From contig NW_027420698.1 of the NCBI RefSeq assembly GCF_009905375.1, forward strand, positions 1 to 64,000: a stretch of 64,000 bases of DNA, in the 5' to 3' direction. Below are positions 34,861 through 47,200 of this stretch, piece after piece. Both the position numbers and the translations under genes were made by a program. This DNA is from Apium graveolens (Eukaryota > Streptophyta > Magnoliopsida > Apiales > Apiaceae). The notes beneath the pieces were generated by a model. It was not told the origin of the DNA, made no database searches, and saw only the letters and a list, made by a program, of their open reading frames with translations. Every line of letters starts with the position of its first letter. Position 1 is the first letter of the stretch.

Positions 34861-34959
34861 AATTGAAATACACCTCCAGAATATTGCATTTCCTAAAATA
34901 TATATCAAGCAATTTCAAGGAATATTCATTCATACAACCAGTTATACACATCAAATTTA

Positions 34960-35290
34960 CTAGTACAAAATCAAACTTTAATGTCTCCTAATTTACGTCG
35001 CTCATAGAAGAATCCGACGTATATAAGACTTCATACATCAGGTTTTTTAAAAAGGCGACGTATATTAACCTTCTGAAAGTACCATTTATGTTGGTTCAGT
35101 AAACAACCAATATATAAGGGTGACATATACGTAGTCTCTAAATTGGTCTACGTATAAAAACTCATTTACATCAGGTTCGGTTCACCATCGTATAAGATCA
35201 TTACAAATACTTAGCATATACGTCGGTTTTTGAGCACACGATATATATGTGATTGAATATATGTTGGCTGTCCCTAATCCGACGTAAAAT
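34960..35290. repeat. Subterminal-like cluster with CGACGTATAT motifs
   Basis: Repeated ACGTCGG / CCGACGTATAT / GGCGACGTATATTA motifs in both orientations, like CACTA subterminal regions but of a different motif family from A/B, C and D. No terminal repeat placed. Confidence 0.35.
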
Positions 35291-35375
35291 AAATATTTTA
35301 ATTATTAAAAAAATTGTTTAACTAAAACTTAATAGTGGTCGGGCCTATTTTAGTCTATTCTTCATTCATCTATCA

Positions 35376-36335
35376 GAGCAATTTCCTAACTTACATTTTT
35401 GGTATGAAGTATGTCAATACTTACGATTGAATATGTATACATAAATAGCCATGTAACAAATTTTTTCTTGTTAATTTTCCCATCAGTTCTACCTAGACCT
35501 GGAAATTCGGATAACCGATTCGGTTTCGGATCAGATCAATTTTGGATCGGATCAATTTTGGATCGGATCTACTTTCGGATTATGATATATTTTAAGATTA
35601 TTCAGATCGGATCAGATGTGATTCAGTTCGGGTATAATTCAGATTAAAATCGGATAAAATTTGGATTAAAATCGGACAAAATTATGTTCGGATTAAATTC
35701 GGTTTGGATATTTTCTGATCATAACTTATTTATTTTTTTAATTTTTGAGATTTAAAAAAATATATTTTTTATTTAATTTAGTATTTTTAATATAATATAA
35801 TATACTTTTACAAAAGAATATGATTAAATAAGTATGTTATCATAAACATAAAATAGTTTAAAGTATAAATTTTGCTTATTTCGGGTCATATTTGGTTCGA
35901 GTAATATAATATTCGATTTTAATCGGTTCCAAGTTATAATCAAATCTTGTATTTCAGATAATTTTCGGTTAAATTTTCGGTTCAGATATTTTTCGGATCG
36001 GTTAAAATCAGTTTTCGGATAATTATCGGATTGTATAATTCGGATCTCGGATCGAATCTCGGTTTCATGAATTTCGGTTCAGTTCTTCGGATCCAAACCC
36101 ATTTTTCGAGGTCTACCTAATTGGGTTTGTTAACTTCTTTATCCTAGACCGTTGCACTCGTTGTTGGTAATCTCCCTTCCCCCTCTCTCCCACTCCCTGT
36201 CTCCCTTTTTTCTCTTCTCTGCTCTTCCTTTACCTTCCCATTCCCGTCCCTTTGTTTTCCCGAATCTAATTATGTTACAAACAAATATATTTGGGTGTTG
36301 ATTAAAATTTGATATGTAATCCTTATTATTTTGAC
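35376..36335 (+). repeat. Repeat paralogous to 43297-43643, with insertion
   Basis: 35376-35494 plus 36112-36335 match 43297-43643 (GCAATTTCCTAACTTACATT at the left, GATTAAAATTTGATATGTAA at the right). Both contain a CCCTCTCTCCCAC-type pyrimidine leader. The copy here carries the 617-bp insertion listed separately. Confidence 0.75.
35495..36111. mobile_element. 617-bp TTCGGAT-rich insertion with direct-repeat flanks
   Basis: Absent from the paralogous site at 43.4 kb, where TTCTACCTAATTGGG is uninterrupted. Flanked by TCTACCT (35488-35494 and 36112-36118). Ends are imperfect inverted repeats: AGACCTGGAAATTCGG at the left, AGACCTCGAAAAATGG on the minus strand at the right. The interior is dominated by TTCGGATCGGAT-type repeats. 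The size of the duplication and the TIR type suggest a hAT-like non-autonomous element, but the exact class is uncertain because terminus and TSD overlap in sequence. Confidence 0.6.
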
Positions 36336-36549
36336 ACAATATGGAGTTGTAATACGGAGTTGTAGGAGTAAATAATAAATTTATTATTTAGTTGGATCAT
36401 TCATTATCTATCGTGGACCTAGTTTCTAGGGATATCAACTCCTAAATTCAATTTTGTATAAATAAATAATATTTGTATACTTAAATTAGTTGATTTTTTC
36501 CGGTAAACTCTTTACTTTTGAGAATAATCACATCCATACCCTAAATTCT

Positions 36550-36672
36550 AAATTCTAACTCTAATCCATACCCTAAATCTTAAATCCATAACTAGTAAAT
36601 TATATATCTAAATTCTAACTCTAATCCATACCCTAAATCTTAAATCCATAACTAGTAAATTATATATCTAAG
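36550..36672 (+). repeat. Exact 60-bp tandem duplication with telomere-like motifs
   Basis: Two 60-bp units (36550-36609, 36610-36669) are identical. Each contains ACCCTAAATC, and the first is preceded by ACCCTAAATT; CCCTAAA is the plant telomere motif but here it is isolated. Confidence 0.85.
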
Positions 36673-38154
36673 AATACTAACTATTCATATGTATCGATTT
36701 AAGAACAACTTTATTATTAGCTAAATAATTCTTTTCTAAAAAAATTATAGTGCATGAAGCACATAGATTTGAAACTCTAGAAATTTTTCTTAATTTTTCA
36801 AATATATTAAACAAATATTTAAACTTTAAAATGTTATCAAAACAAAATGAAAATTCTCCTATAATATATGATATTGTTTAACTTTTTAAGTTTTTCTGTG
36901 TTTTTTGTTCACTAAATACAAGTGCTTGCAATCACTTTTATTAATTCAACAGATTTAGGTTGAAATCATTTTTTTACATTTGGCTGTTTCTTTTTTCCCT
37001 TTTCACCAAATTCAAACAAAATAGAAAATTGGACATCTTTGGTTTAGTAGTCACATCTCATAAACAAACAAAATTTAAAAACATTTGTTTGAAAATGGTG
37101 TATCTTATAAAGTTTGTTGGACATGTTGTAGTTTGAAAAAAAATGCTGAAAAATGATGTAATGTGATTATGTTTTATGGTTTTATGACAAATTTACTTTT
37201 GCTCTATTGATATTGACTTAGTATTTAAGTTATTATTGGTAGACACATGTTTTAGTACATTCTAAGTTAAAATTTTTGACTAATTTTCAAAGGGGTTAAG
37301 CAAGGATTTAATGCTTGATCAACTATAACATATCACATATTTGTCTATTTTTTTATTATCATGGCATGGTGGAGTAAGCCATCTTATAATATAGCCAAAG
37401 TAAACTGTAAAGGTGTGTTTGATAGGAATAAAATGAGCTTCTATAGGTTGGGCGATAAGAAAAAGTGGAGGGGAATACATTAAGGGGGCTAGGTATGGTA
37501 GTGCCACTCTTTGTGGAACTTTGGTCCATATTTTATGGGATAAAGTTGGCTTGTGATATAAGTGATACACAAACATGTTGTCCTACAATTTGGTTCTCAA
37601 AAGGCCGTAAATGAAATTAATAATATGAATCCAAAATTTTGCTTTGCGGAATTTGGTGGTGTTGATCAAAAATCTAGAGAATGAGGCTTGAGAGTCATGT
37701 CACATTAAGCATATTTCCAAAGCTAAAAATGAGGTTATTACTACTCTTGTATGAGAATGCTCTCAACTTGATGTTAAAGGTGGAGTCATGGAGCTTGCTA
37801 GGTGTTGTCCCTGCTTTCATATAAAAACCATTTTTGTTGTTGATTTTGCTTTATTGCCCTACTTATCCTTGTTTCTTCGTGCCCTATTTGTTAGTTTACG
37901 TTTCATTCTAAGTCTCTGATATGGTGAAACAAGATTGGAGTGGTGTTTTGTTAAATATAATCTATTATCATTTCTGTTATTAAATAACTAAATATATTCC
38001 ACACTCAAACATACTCGTACATTTAACATGACCATGGTTATAACATTATGAGAAATGAGCAATAGAAACATAATGCTTTATTTCTCAACAAGAGTAATGA
38101 ACTAGATAATTTCATGTTTTTTAATAAATGTATTAATGTGCACAAATGAGCATA
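36673..38154. other. 1.5 kb without recognisable gene
   Basis: AT-rich DNA; only short frames (37319-37576, 85 codons on the minus strand, no family features). Nothing called. Confidence 0.45.
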
Positions 38155-38562
38155 GAGTAAAGTTCTATGGAGTCCACCTTTAATTGGAGTCCTCGGAGTC
38201 CATATATGTTCTGCAAGTAAAATATAGCTTAAAATATTGCAAAACATATTATTTTTCGACAAACATCACTATTCTATCAAAAATCTTGTAGATTGCATAC
38301 ATTTTACAAGCAGAACATTGCAAAAATATATATTCTACAAAACATGTTTAGTTTGCAGAACATAAATGTTCATGTTGCAGAACATATTGCAGAACATACA
38401 TATTGTACCGTAAATATATGAGATTTCCATGATTTTGTTGAAGTTATGCTATTTGTGTAACATGTTTTGCAAAATAACACGTTTTACAATATATTTTATT
38501 TGCAGAACGTAGATGGACTCCGAGGACTCCGATAAAAAGGTGGACTCCATAGAACTCAGCCC
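38155..38562. mobile_element. Complete MULE-type MITE with 10-bp TSD
   Basis: Termini carry AGTTCTATGGAGTCCACC in inverted orientation, extending through GGAGTCCTCGGAGTCCA, about 40 bp in all. Flanked by the direct repeat AATGAGCATA (38145-38154 and 38563-38572). A 9-10 bp duplication and long TIRs are the marks of Mutator-like elements. 408 bp, no coding capacity. Truncated relatives lie at 13536 and 58518. Confidence 0.85.
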
Positions 38563-38799
38563 AATGAGCATATTATAAAAATAAACAAGGAAATTACTCC
38601 TTTACACTTAGCCTATGTATTTCATGGCTCAATCTTAGCCATTGAATCTTAACCGTTTCAACCTCAAACGTTCATTTCAAAAGTGCCCTAAAAGAAGCTT
38701 CTTTTGGAACCCAAATCCATTTTGGGCGCCTATGTAAAGAGTCACACTACACTCTTTTTTTTGTTTTTATCATTTTCCCGCAACTAAACACAAACAACT

Positions 38800-40863
38800 T
38801 GTAAAGCCCGAGAAAAATTCTAGGAAAAATATTGTTGATATAGTTATTGTTGATATAGTTAATTTGTTAGATAAGGGATCATCATCGCGCAACTAGTATG
38901 ACCATTGGGGTTGAGTAATAAATAATGTTGTTTCCCATATTATTTAATCAGTCCAGAATCTATTATTTTTACTTATGGGACTCAAATGAATATTCAACTC
39001 GTATGTTTAATTTGATAATTGACTAGTGCTATTTTAATAAATTCAATTGTTATGCTAATTGTTCTAATTTTTTTAGCTTTTATGTAATAAAGGGTGTATA
39101 TGTAATTATAATTAGTACTTTCGACATTTAAAATTTTAGTTGACATTCCCTTAAGTAGTAAATTAATTCTTTAAAGTGATAAGAAGTATTACATTATTCT
39201 TTTGAGAAAAAACATAATAGAGGAATAATTTGGCATAAGTATACATACAAAATCTTGTCATCATTTTATTTTATTTTATTTTATTTCAACCTTTTTATTA
39301 TCAAATTATTCAATTTTTTTTAAAAACAAATAGTTTTCAAAAATTTATAAAGTCTTTATTTCATAAAAATATTTCCTAAATATATTGGGACTTTAGTTAA
39401 TTTTCTTAAAAGGTGAGTATTTAATTATTTTCGTAAATTGTATTTTCTTTTCTATTAAATGAGTAAATAGGAAATTATAGGTAAATTATAATTAATTAGA
39501 AAACTCTAGATTTATCAATTAAATATAGATAAATCAACTTATTATTCAATATAAATAATTATTACAAATTTTTAAACCCTAAAATAATTTTTAAATAATT
39601 GTTTAAGTAAAAATCAGAATTAAACATGATTTTTCTAAAAATTTTGGAATTAAAATGAATTTATTATGATTTATTGAAAATAATTTAATTAATTATCAAA
39701 ATAATTAATCATTTTTAAATAATTAATAAATAACAATCTCCGATCAAACCGACTTAACTTTCCGGCCAAAATCCTATCTTTTGATTCTGTACATTAAACT
39801 TGATGATTTATAGTGCAAATCAAAGCTAAAGAACAGTATAATCAAACCCCTACATATCAGGAACCAAAGATTCACCAAAATCACGAAGCTATGTTTCGAA
39901 AATCAAGCATAATCCCTAGTAATTGAATATTACTATCCAAACATCGTTTGTGCAATAAAACACCATGAATCGATTGCAAATAACATCGGGAAGCTATATC
40001 AATCATAAAAACAACATAATAACCCTAGAATAAAAAACGATGCATTAAATCATGAAATTGATGCTAGAAACAGAAAGAACAGATCAAAAATTTTGATTTG
40101 GGTACTGGAATCACTTGATTTGATGCAGTAATCTGCTCGAAATCACCGGTTTAATTCTTGACCCGACCGTGTTCTTTTCGACCCGATTTGCAAAGAATTT
40201 TGTAATTTTCTGATTTTTAATTACTTAATTAATAATAATTAAATAAAAAATTAGGCTATTTATAGTAGTAAAATTAATACTCCTAGTTAAAATTAAGGCC
40301 CTAATTCTACATCTTTTAAAATTAATAAGCCCCTATTTTTATAATTTTTGAGTATTAAAATTTAATTTATAAATATTTTATATATAAACAATATATATGC
40401 TAAAATTTCCCAAAAATTGTGAATAATGCAAAAATACAAAGAAATGGTACAAATGAAAGTCCTATAATTTTGTAAAAATAAAAATGTGAATTTTGTGGGG
40501 TTTTTAACACCCAATGGGGCCCGGAAAAGTCATTTTTTGCGAAACGAGAAAATTTGTAAAATACCTAGATGTTCAGAATAACGCAATGGTAAAAGTCTTT
40601 TGATGAAAAATATAGCCCATTATTTTATTTGAAATATCACATATAAAATCATGATTCGGGTCGTAAAACTTTTGAAATGAAAGTTATGAATGCAAAATAA
40701 AATATCTTAAAAATATCTTAAAAATACCGACACGACAAAGAATGAACGTAAGACATAGCATAGCAATTAGGGTTTGACAGTTAATTACACATATATGACA
40801 CATTAACACACATAATTCATTATAAACATGTTATAATAAAGACGTAATTTCCTAAACGTTACA
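38800..40863 (-). repeat. Possible solo LTR, ~2.06 kb
   Basis: The ends form TGTAAAGCCCGAG at 38800 and CCTAAACGTTACA ending at 40863, i.e. TGTAA...TTACA. On the minus strand the right-hand part would be LTR start and the left-hand CTCGGGCTTTACA the LTR end, a form common in long gypsy LTRs. No TSD (CAACT versus CATGA), and no internal domain nearby. Alternatively two unrelated ends. Confidence 0.3.
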
Positions 40864-41847
40864 CATGATGCTGGTGAATATAACGATATAGTATCTACTC
40901 CTGCTCTGTTTAAAAAATCAACTCAAAATTTCATGGTTGACATGACCAAACCTGACAAGGTGGCCTGATCTGTGTCGCTTGTAGACATGCCACCTTGATA
41001 TTCTTTATATATTAAGACCAGCTTGCCACTTGGCCAGATATGCGTTGTCCTTAAATTGATCATGCAGCAGATCTTATCAACACCACAAATGTGCCACCTT
41101 GCAGAGGTATTTACTACGCAAAACTATAGGGGTTTTATGTTTTCTGAACTCAGGAATCACAAATAGCCTTACTCCGAAGGAAGTGTGAAGAAGTAACATT
41201 TTAGTGAGGATCGAGAACATGGGTAATTATCACAAGCTTCAAATTTATGCAATTAATCATATTTTGAAGAAAATAGCTTACTAGAAACCATTCTTTCGTG
41301 GCAGGATCAGGACGGCCACGTCCTCCACTTGGTGTAATCCATTTGATTTTTAATCCACTCCTGCAATTTGAATTTAATAAGAACATGTCTTTGGAGTAAA
41401 CCTTGGCACTGAATAAACTATTCCCTAATCTTTTTGTATGTTTAAGATCATGAATTCAGTAAGTAAATCTCGACCATTTCATCATTTATTAAACTGCAGC
41501 GTTCTTGTTGATATAATAAATTAATAATAAAGGTATGTAAGAACTACAGTTTGAAAGTAACAAAAACAAGAAAGTATTCAAACTAATTCCCAACCGAAAG
41601 TACCAAAATACCCTCTACTCCCCTAACCAACGGAAACTCCTGCTTATTATGCAGCACATGAGTAATGGCAGCAGCCCTCGGAATTCTAACAGTGTGCATT
41701 AATATAAGCAAACTAATACCAAGTAAAAGATAACAAACAAATAATAGTTAGTTTAGGACTCTACAAAAATACACACAAAGCAACATTATACAAAAAACTG
41801 TAAAGTATGTGCTAGTGTGAGTAGTTCTAGGTAATAAGAAAAGCACC
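40864..41847. other. Unassigned stretch with one exon-like segment
   Basis: Mostly unremarkable. On the minus strand 41282-41360 is bounded by acceptor AATTGCAG and donor CTA|GTAAGC and reads SGLKIKWITPSGGRGRPDPA, then TKEWFL. I do not recognise the family; it may be an exon of the same gene as the open frame at 41848-42213. Confidence 0.35.
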
Positions 41848-42213
41848 TTACTTTTCGCTCTTCTTTTCATCATTCTTCGCTACTTTCTGGACCTTGGCTT
41901 CTTCAACCGCCTTTTCAACATGAACACCTTTTGAAATCTTTTCGAGCTTCTCAACCTTTCCGTTATCATCAACAAGTTTCTGTCCACCACCAAACCTCCA
42001 TCCACCGTAACACAGCGCGTCGCGCCATCGACAGACTTCATCTCCACCGGTTCCAACAATCCCGGTTCGAGTGACGAGGTGGAGAAAGTGGTTATGAACC
42101 CGAATTTCTGGAACGGGTCCTTTTCTCGATGTCAGGTTGAGAGGGGCTTCATCGTCAACAATCAGATCAAACTGAATGGTGGCCTGTTTGGGTTTGAAAA
42201 GAGAATCTCGTAT
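41848..42213 (-). pseudogene. 121-codon open frame without ATG, unrecognised protein C-terminus
   Basis: On the minus strand an uninterrupted frame of 121 codons ends at TAA (41848-41850) and is preceded by an in-frame TAA (42214-42216), with no ATG inside. It reads FKPKQATIQFDLIVDDEAPL, later FLHLVTRTGIVGTGGDEVCR, then CYGGWRFGGGQKLVDDNGKV and a lysine-rich tail ending DEKKSEK. Base composition here is richer in G and C than the neighbours and the codon pattern looks coding, so this is probably the last exon of a host or captured gene. The overlapping plus-strand frame 42079-42273 is its shadow. No function is proposed. Confidence 0.5.
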
Positions 42214-42882
42214 TTAGGAAAAGGCGAAAAACTTGATTGTAACAGTGGGTTTATTGTAACAGTGGGTCTGTAAATAGGTATATGAACCAACCGTCAGCAT
42301 TTCCCCAAATTGTGCTTCTTTAAACGGATTAGATGGTCCAGATTAAAATTGAAATGGGTGATCCACCTGATACATTCATCATCCAATACTCTTTTGCCAC
42401 TTAATGAGCTAAGGGGCTGATTTTCTATTTTCTATTTACTAAATTAAAGACTAATTAAAAATCAATATAAAATAGCTAGAAAGTTTTAAAAATTCCACAA
42501 AAAATACTATACACTTAAACAATTGGCTAGATAATTATAAAAATTAAAATCATATTTTTATTTTTTTTAACCATTTTTTCAAAATCTGTCAAAAAATCTA
42601 ATATATAATTTAAACATTTAGAAAATAAATATTACATAAATAGAAATAGTTAAATATAAAAAATGGATTTATTACGAAATAAAAATAGGTCTTAACAATT
42701 TAGGGGGGAATATACCGCCTATATTTTAACTTGGGAGGAATATGTTGCCTATATTTTTATACAAAATTTTCTTTTTTAATATATTTACTACATTGTTTTT
42801 TGTTATGATACGGCACAAACCGGGAATTATATTTTTTTTATTATTTTTTCCCAACACTAGAAGGCTATTTAATATCATATGT
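42214..42882. other. AT-rich spacer
   Basis: AT-rich DNA, no gene or repeat recognised. Confidence 0.4.
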
Positions 42883-43297
42883 ACGGTTGGATTTTCAAAA
42901 ATTCATTTAAAAAAATAGAATCACCAACAGGGACAAGACTTGGTTATAGGAACCCGTGTTGACCATAATTTGACTATAATAAAACATATGTTATCAAATC
43001 TAATTTTTTTTAAAAAAATTTACACATCTCTAAAATTAGTAGATAACATCATCCGTATGGTTGGATCATCGAACAAGAATTTTAAAAAAATAGAATTATC
43101 ATTGGGACAAGAGTTGGTAATAGGAATCCATGTTGAACGGAATTTGACTTTTAATAAAACATGTGCTATAAAATCTATTTTTTTAAAAAAATTACAAATC
43201 TCAAAAATTAGTAGGTATCATCATCCGTACCGTTGGATCGTTGAACTAAAATCACCACTCGAGGAAAGACTTGGTTAGAGGAACCCGTGTTGACCGG
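42883..43297 (+). repeat. Diverged satellite patch 3, ~2.4 monomers of 172-174 bp
   Basis: The conserved core (TACGGTTGGAT, TATGGTTGGATCATCGAA, TACCGTTGGATCGTTGAA) recurs at 42885, 43059 and 43231, i.e. at 174 and 172 bp, the period of arrays 1 and 2. The GGGACAAGACTTGGTTATAG block corresponds to GGGAACGAGTCTCGTTGTCG. The frame 42940-43278 (112 codons) is simply the repeat read through. Confidence 0.7.
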
Positions 43298-43643
43298 AGC
43301 AATTTCCTAACTTACATTTCTGGTATGAAGTATGTCAATACTAACGATCGAATATGTATACATAAATAGCCATATAACAGATTTTTTCTTGTTATTTCCC
43401 ATCACTTCTACCTAATTGGGTTTGTTAACTTCTTGGATCCTAAACCGTTGCATTCGTTGTTGGTAATCTCCCTCCCCCCTCTCTCTCACACCCTCTCTCC
43501 CTTCTTTTTCTTTCCTGCTCCATGTTCTCTTTCTTTACCTTCCAATTCCCGTCCCTTGTTTTCTCGAATCTAATTATGTTACAAAAAAAATATTTGGGAG
43601 TTGATTAAAATTTGATATGTAATCTTTATTAATTTGATACACC
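43297..43643 (+). repeat. Paralogue of 35376-36335 without the insertion
   Basis: See the entry at 35376. It contains a CCCTCCCCCCTCTCTCTCAC leader-like pyrimidine tract at about 43470-43560, immediately downstream of satellite patch 3. Confidence 0.75.
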
Positions 43644-44238
43644 ATTTTTATATTTTATTATGAAACATAATCGGAGTAGAATTACTAATTATATGATTTA
43701 TTCTCTGGTCAATAGTGTGTCTGCTGCTGCAAATTCGGTTGCAAAGAATGTCAATGGTGTAAATATAAGGTACACATTCGGTTTATGGGATTCTTTCTTT
43801 CGAGCATCTTTAGCGTAATAATTTTCCGCCGTGTTTGTGATGAATTCACATGATTGTGTAATGATTATTTGTTTCGTATGTTTGAGTGTTCTGTTTCATG
43901 TTAACTACTAGCATATTCGATGATATGAAATAAAGTATAATAAGGTATATTTTTTAATATATTGACCAGTGGATCGATTAATATACTTCTCTGCTCTTTT
44001 TTGTATCTAGATATTTACTTAACAATTTTTTTGAATTTAGCCATCTTTTTTGAAAGATTTAAATTACAAAAAAAAAAATATGGGTTCCAATATATATTGC
44101 ACATATATGGGTTCGAATTGTTGGGGCTTTTAATTTATATGCTATAATTTGCTCATCTTTTGCATATACAATAACTTCAAATAAAAGTTCATTTTGAAAC
44201 TAAAGTGAAAGTTATGCTCAAACAACATGTGTGGTACT
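43644..44238. other. Spacer with one small exon-like segment
   Basis: 43716-43769 lies between CAATAG and AAG|GTACAC and can read VSAAANSVAKNVNGVNIR on the plus strand. Downstream of a pyrimidine leader it could be a small captured exon, but 18 codons cannot be assigned. The rest is AT-rich; the frame 43962-44147 is unsupported. Confidence 0.3.
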
Positions 44239-47200
44239 TATTGTAAATATATTTATAATAACTGAATGATATGAATCTAAGAAAACCAAAACACAGCTGG
44301 CCAGAAAAACACATTTTCTTATTTCTGCAAATTGAGGCAATATAAAAGAAATACAAGGAAACTACGAAACTGAAAATGCAAAAAAATAGGACACGATCAC
44401 CTGCCTACAACCTACACTAACTCAACTGCCTTGACTCAATCAAAACTCCTAAAATAACGGACCTGAAAACAAACACTACACAAAATAGACGTTGAAAACT
44501 CTTTATTTGAAAATAACATATAACCAAAGTTTTAGATGTCCACTACTCATATGCTCCAGAACAATGTCTCATCTCTCAATACATTCCCTTATGAAGTGAT
44601 ACCTAATATGTATGTGTTTTCTCCTGCCATGAAATACATAATTATTTGCCAAATCAATAGATGATTTATTATCGATAAATAATACAACTGGTCCAATGTA
44701 GTATGATGTTATCTGACTTAAAATATCACGAATCCATATAGTCTGGTAAGTTATTGTAGTTGCGGCCATAAACTCCACCTCACAAGATGATAAAATAACA
44801 AACCTTTGTTTCTGGGACATCGAGATGGCGAACTTCCAATTCGTTCTTAGTAACCAAAGCTAATAGAAAATGAACCATTTCAGGCCTTGTCACAGGAGCA
44901 AAAACTTCGTCAAAATCAACTACACGCTCTTGAACATAACCTTTGGGTATTAATCTTGCTTTATGCTTCACAATTCTTCCCTCAACATCATTTTTTAACT
45001 TGAATATCCATTTCAGGCCTATAACTTTCTTCCCAGGTGGCAGTTTAGACAATTTCCAGTTCTGATTTTCTTTAATTGACTGCATCTCTTTCTTCATGGC
45101 TAATTTCCAATTTATGTCCTTAGCTGCCTGTAAAAAATTCATAGGTTCCTCGATTCCCATAAGGTATAACTCCTCGTCCAGTTGCTGCTCCTCAGTCTCA
45201 TTATAAATTTCACTTAAATTTATGATTCTGTTTAGTTCTGAACTATCATCGTAATTCTCCGGGTTCAGTTGTTGCACAGGTGATTGCAGTATTGGAGACT
45301 CTGCTGACTTGTTACTTTCAATGTCACTTTCACTAAAATTAGTTTTAACACTTCATGATTCCCTTCCTTTTACCTCAGCCATACCCTCAATTATAAACAT
45401 GGAAGCTTCACTAACATCATTTGTCTCCCAAGACCACGAATTATTTTCCTCAAATATAACATCTCGGCTCACGAAAACCTTGTTAGTATTGGGATCATAA
45501 AGGCGATAAGCCTTAGTTCCCGGTTCTTTACCCAGATTCACCATCGGTTTACTCCTGTCATCCAGTTTGCTCATTTTCTGACTTGGAATTCTCATGTAAG
45601 AAATAGACCCAAAGACCTTGATAAATCCAACTTGTGGCTTTTTCTCATTCCATGCCTCATATGGAGTTATTCCTGACAGAGCTCTCTTTGGAAGATTGTT
45701 CAGCAAATACACGGAGTGTCTAACAGCTTCACCCCACATAAAAGAAGTGAGTTTCATCTCTTTTAAACAAATCTTGGCCATCTCCACAACAGTCCGATTT
45801 CGACGTTCCATAACACCATTCTGCTGTGGCGTATATGGTGCAGTGTAATGTCGTGTTATATTATTCCGAAGAGTAAGGATATGTTATACATCGTCAAGGA
45901 TTCGAACTTCTCTATTTTGAGTGAAAGATACAGAACCCTTTACCTCTATCTTCATAGTAGAACCATCCCTAAAACTCACCTATCCAGTAATCTTCTCATA
46001 TAATTCTGTGAATTTTGATTTGAAACCCGTCATATGACTACTTGTTCCGTTATCCAAATACCAAATGTTCGATTTATTTTGAAATTTTATAAATTGAGAG
46101 GGCATTACCTACTTTTCACATAGGCGTGTAGCATCTGCATCGTCATACTTTTCCAAGAGAAGAGTTGATTCCTCATCTTCATTGGCCTTGGACATTTTAT
46201 AACTTCCTTTAAATCTCTTGTACGCCTTGGTTTATGATAATCAGCAGCAAAGTGACCATAGGCAGAACAATTGTAACACTTCAAAGCACTTTAATCACGA
46301 CCTCCACAATTTATAAAACTTGACGATTAGTTATATGTGTTGATGCGATTATTTATTTTTAGCCAATGTTCACGAGTCAACAACAATTTCCCATCACTAC
46401 TCTCACATTTCTGCCATTCTTCCTCGGTGAGCATGAGTTGTCCTCCATTTGATTCACCTTTCTTACCCCCTTTCATTCATTCTTCATGAGCTTTCAGATA
46501 TCCTACTACCTCTTCCACATATAGAGTTTCTAAATTTCTAAAATGCTCAAAAGTCAAAACAATTTGTAGTAATTTGGTTGGCATTGCAGGAAGCAGTTTT
46601 TTGACCACATAGGCTTCTTTCATTTCTTCGCTGAGTGCTCTTATATTAGTCACCAACCCATTCAACCTCAGGTAGAAGTGATCGAGCTGTTCGCTGTCTT
46701 TCATGCACATTGATTCAAACTCTAGTCTCAATGTGTGAACCTTAGCCTTCATCATGCGTTCTGCACCTTGACACATAGTTTTCAAGGCCTCTTACGCCTC
46801 TTTTAGTGTTCCTTTTTCCGAAATTGAGGTAACATATTATCTGGCCGACCCTGATACAAGTTGTGTACTTATTCTTGGCCAGTGTTAGATAGCTCAAACC
46901 AATCGACCCTCCTTGTTTGGCTTTGTTTATATCCATTACTGATATTTCTGACTTTCACCGAGAAATCCTAAGCTCTGATACCAAATATTGTCAATATATT
47001 TATATTAACTGAATGATATAAAACTAAGAAAAGCAAAACACAGCTTTCAAAAAAAATACACCTTCTTATTTCTGCAAACTGAGGCAATATAAAAGAAATA
47101 CACTAGGAAACTGAAAATACTAAAAAACAGGACACGATCACCTGCCCACAACCTACACTAACTCTATTTCCTTTACTCAGTCAAAACTCCTAAAACAACG

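Noticed and set aside
36541..36672. Interstitial telomere array
   Set aside because: Only isolated CCCTAAA heptamers, not tandem.
42940..43278. 112-codon plus-strand frame as a gene
   Set aside because: It is the diverged satellite patch read through; the protein shows the same internal repetition.
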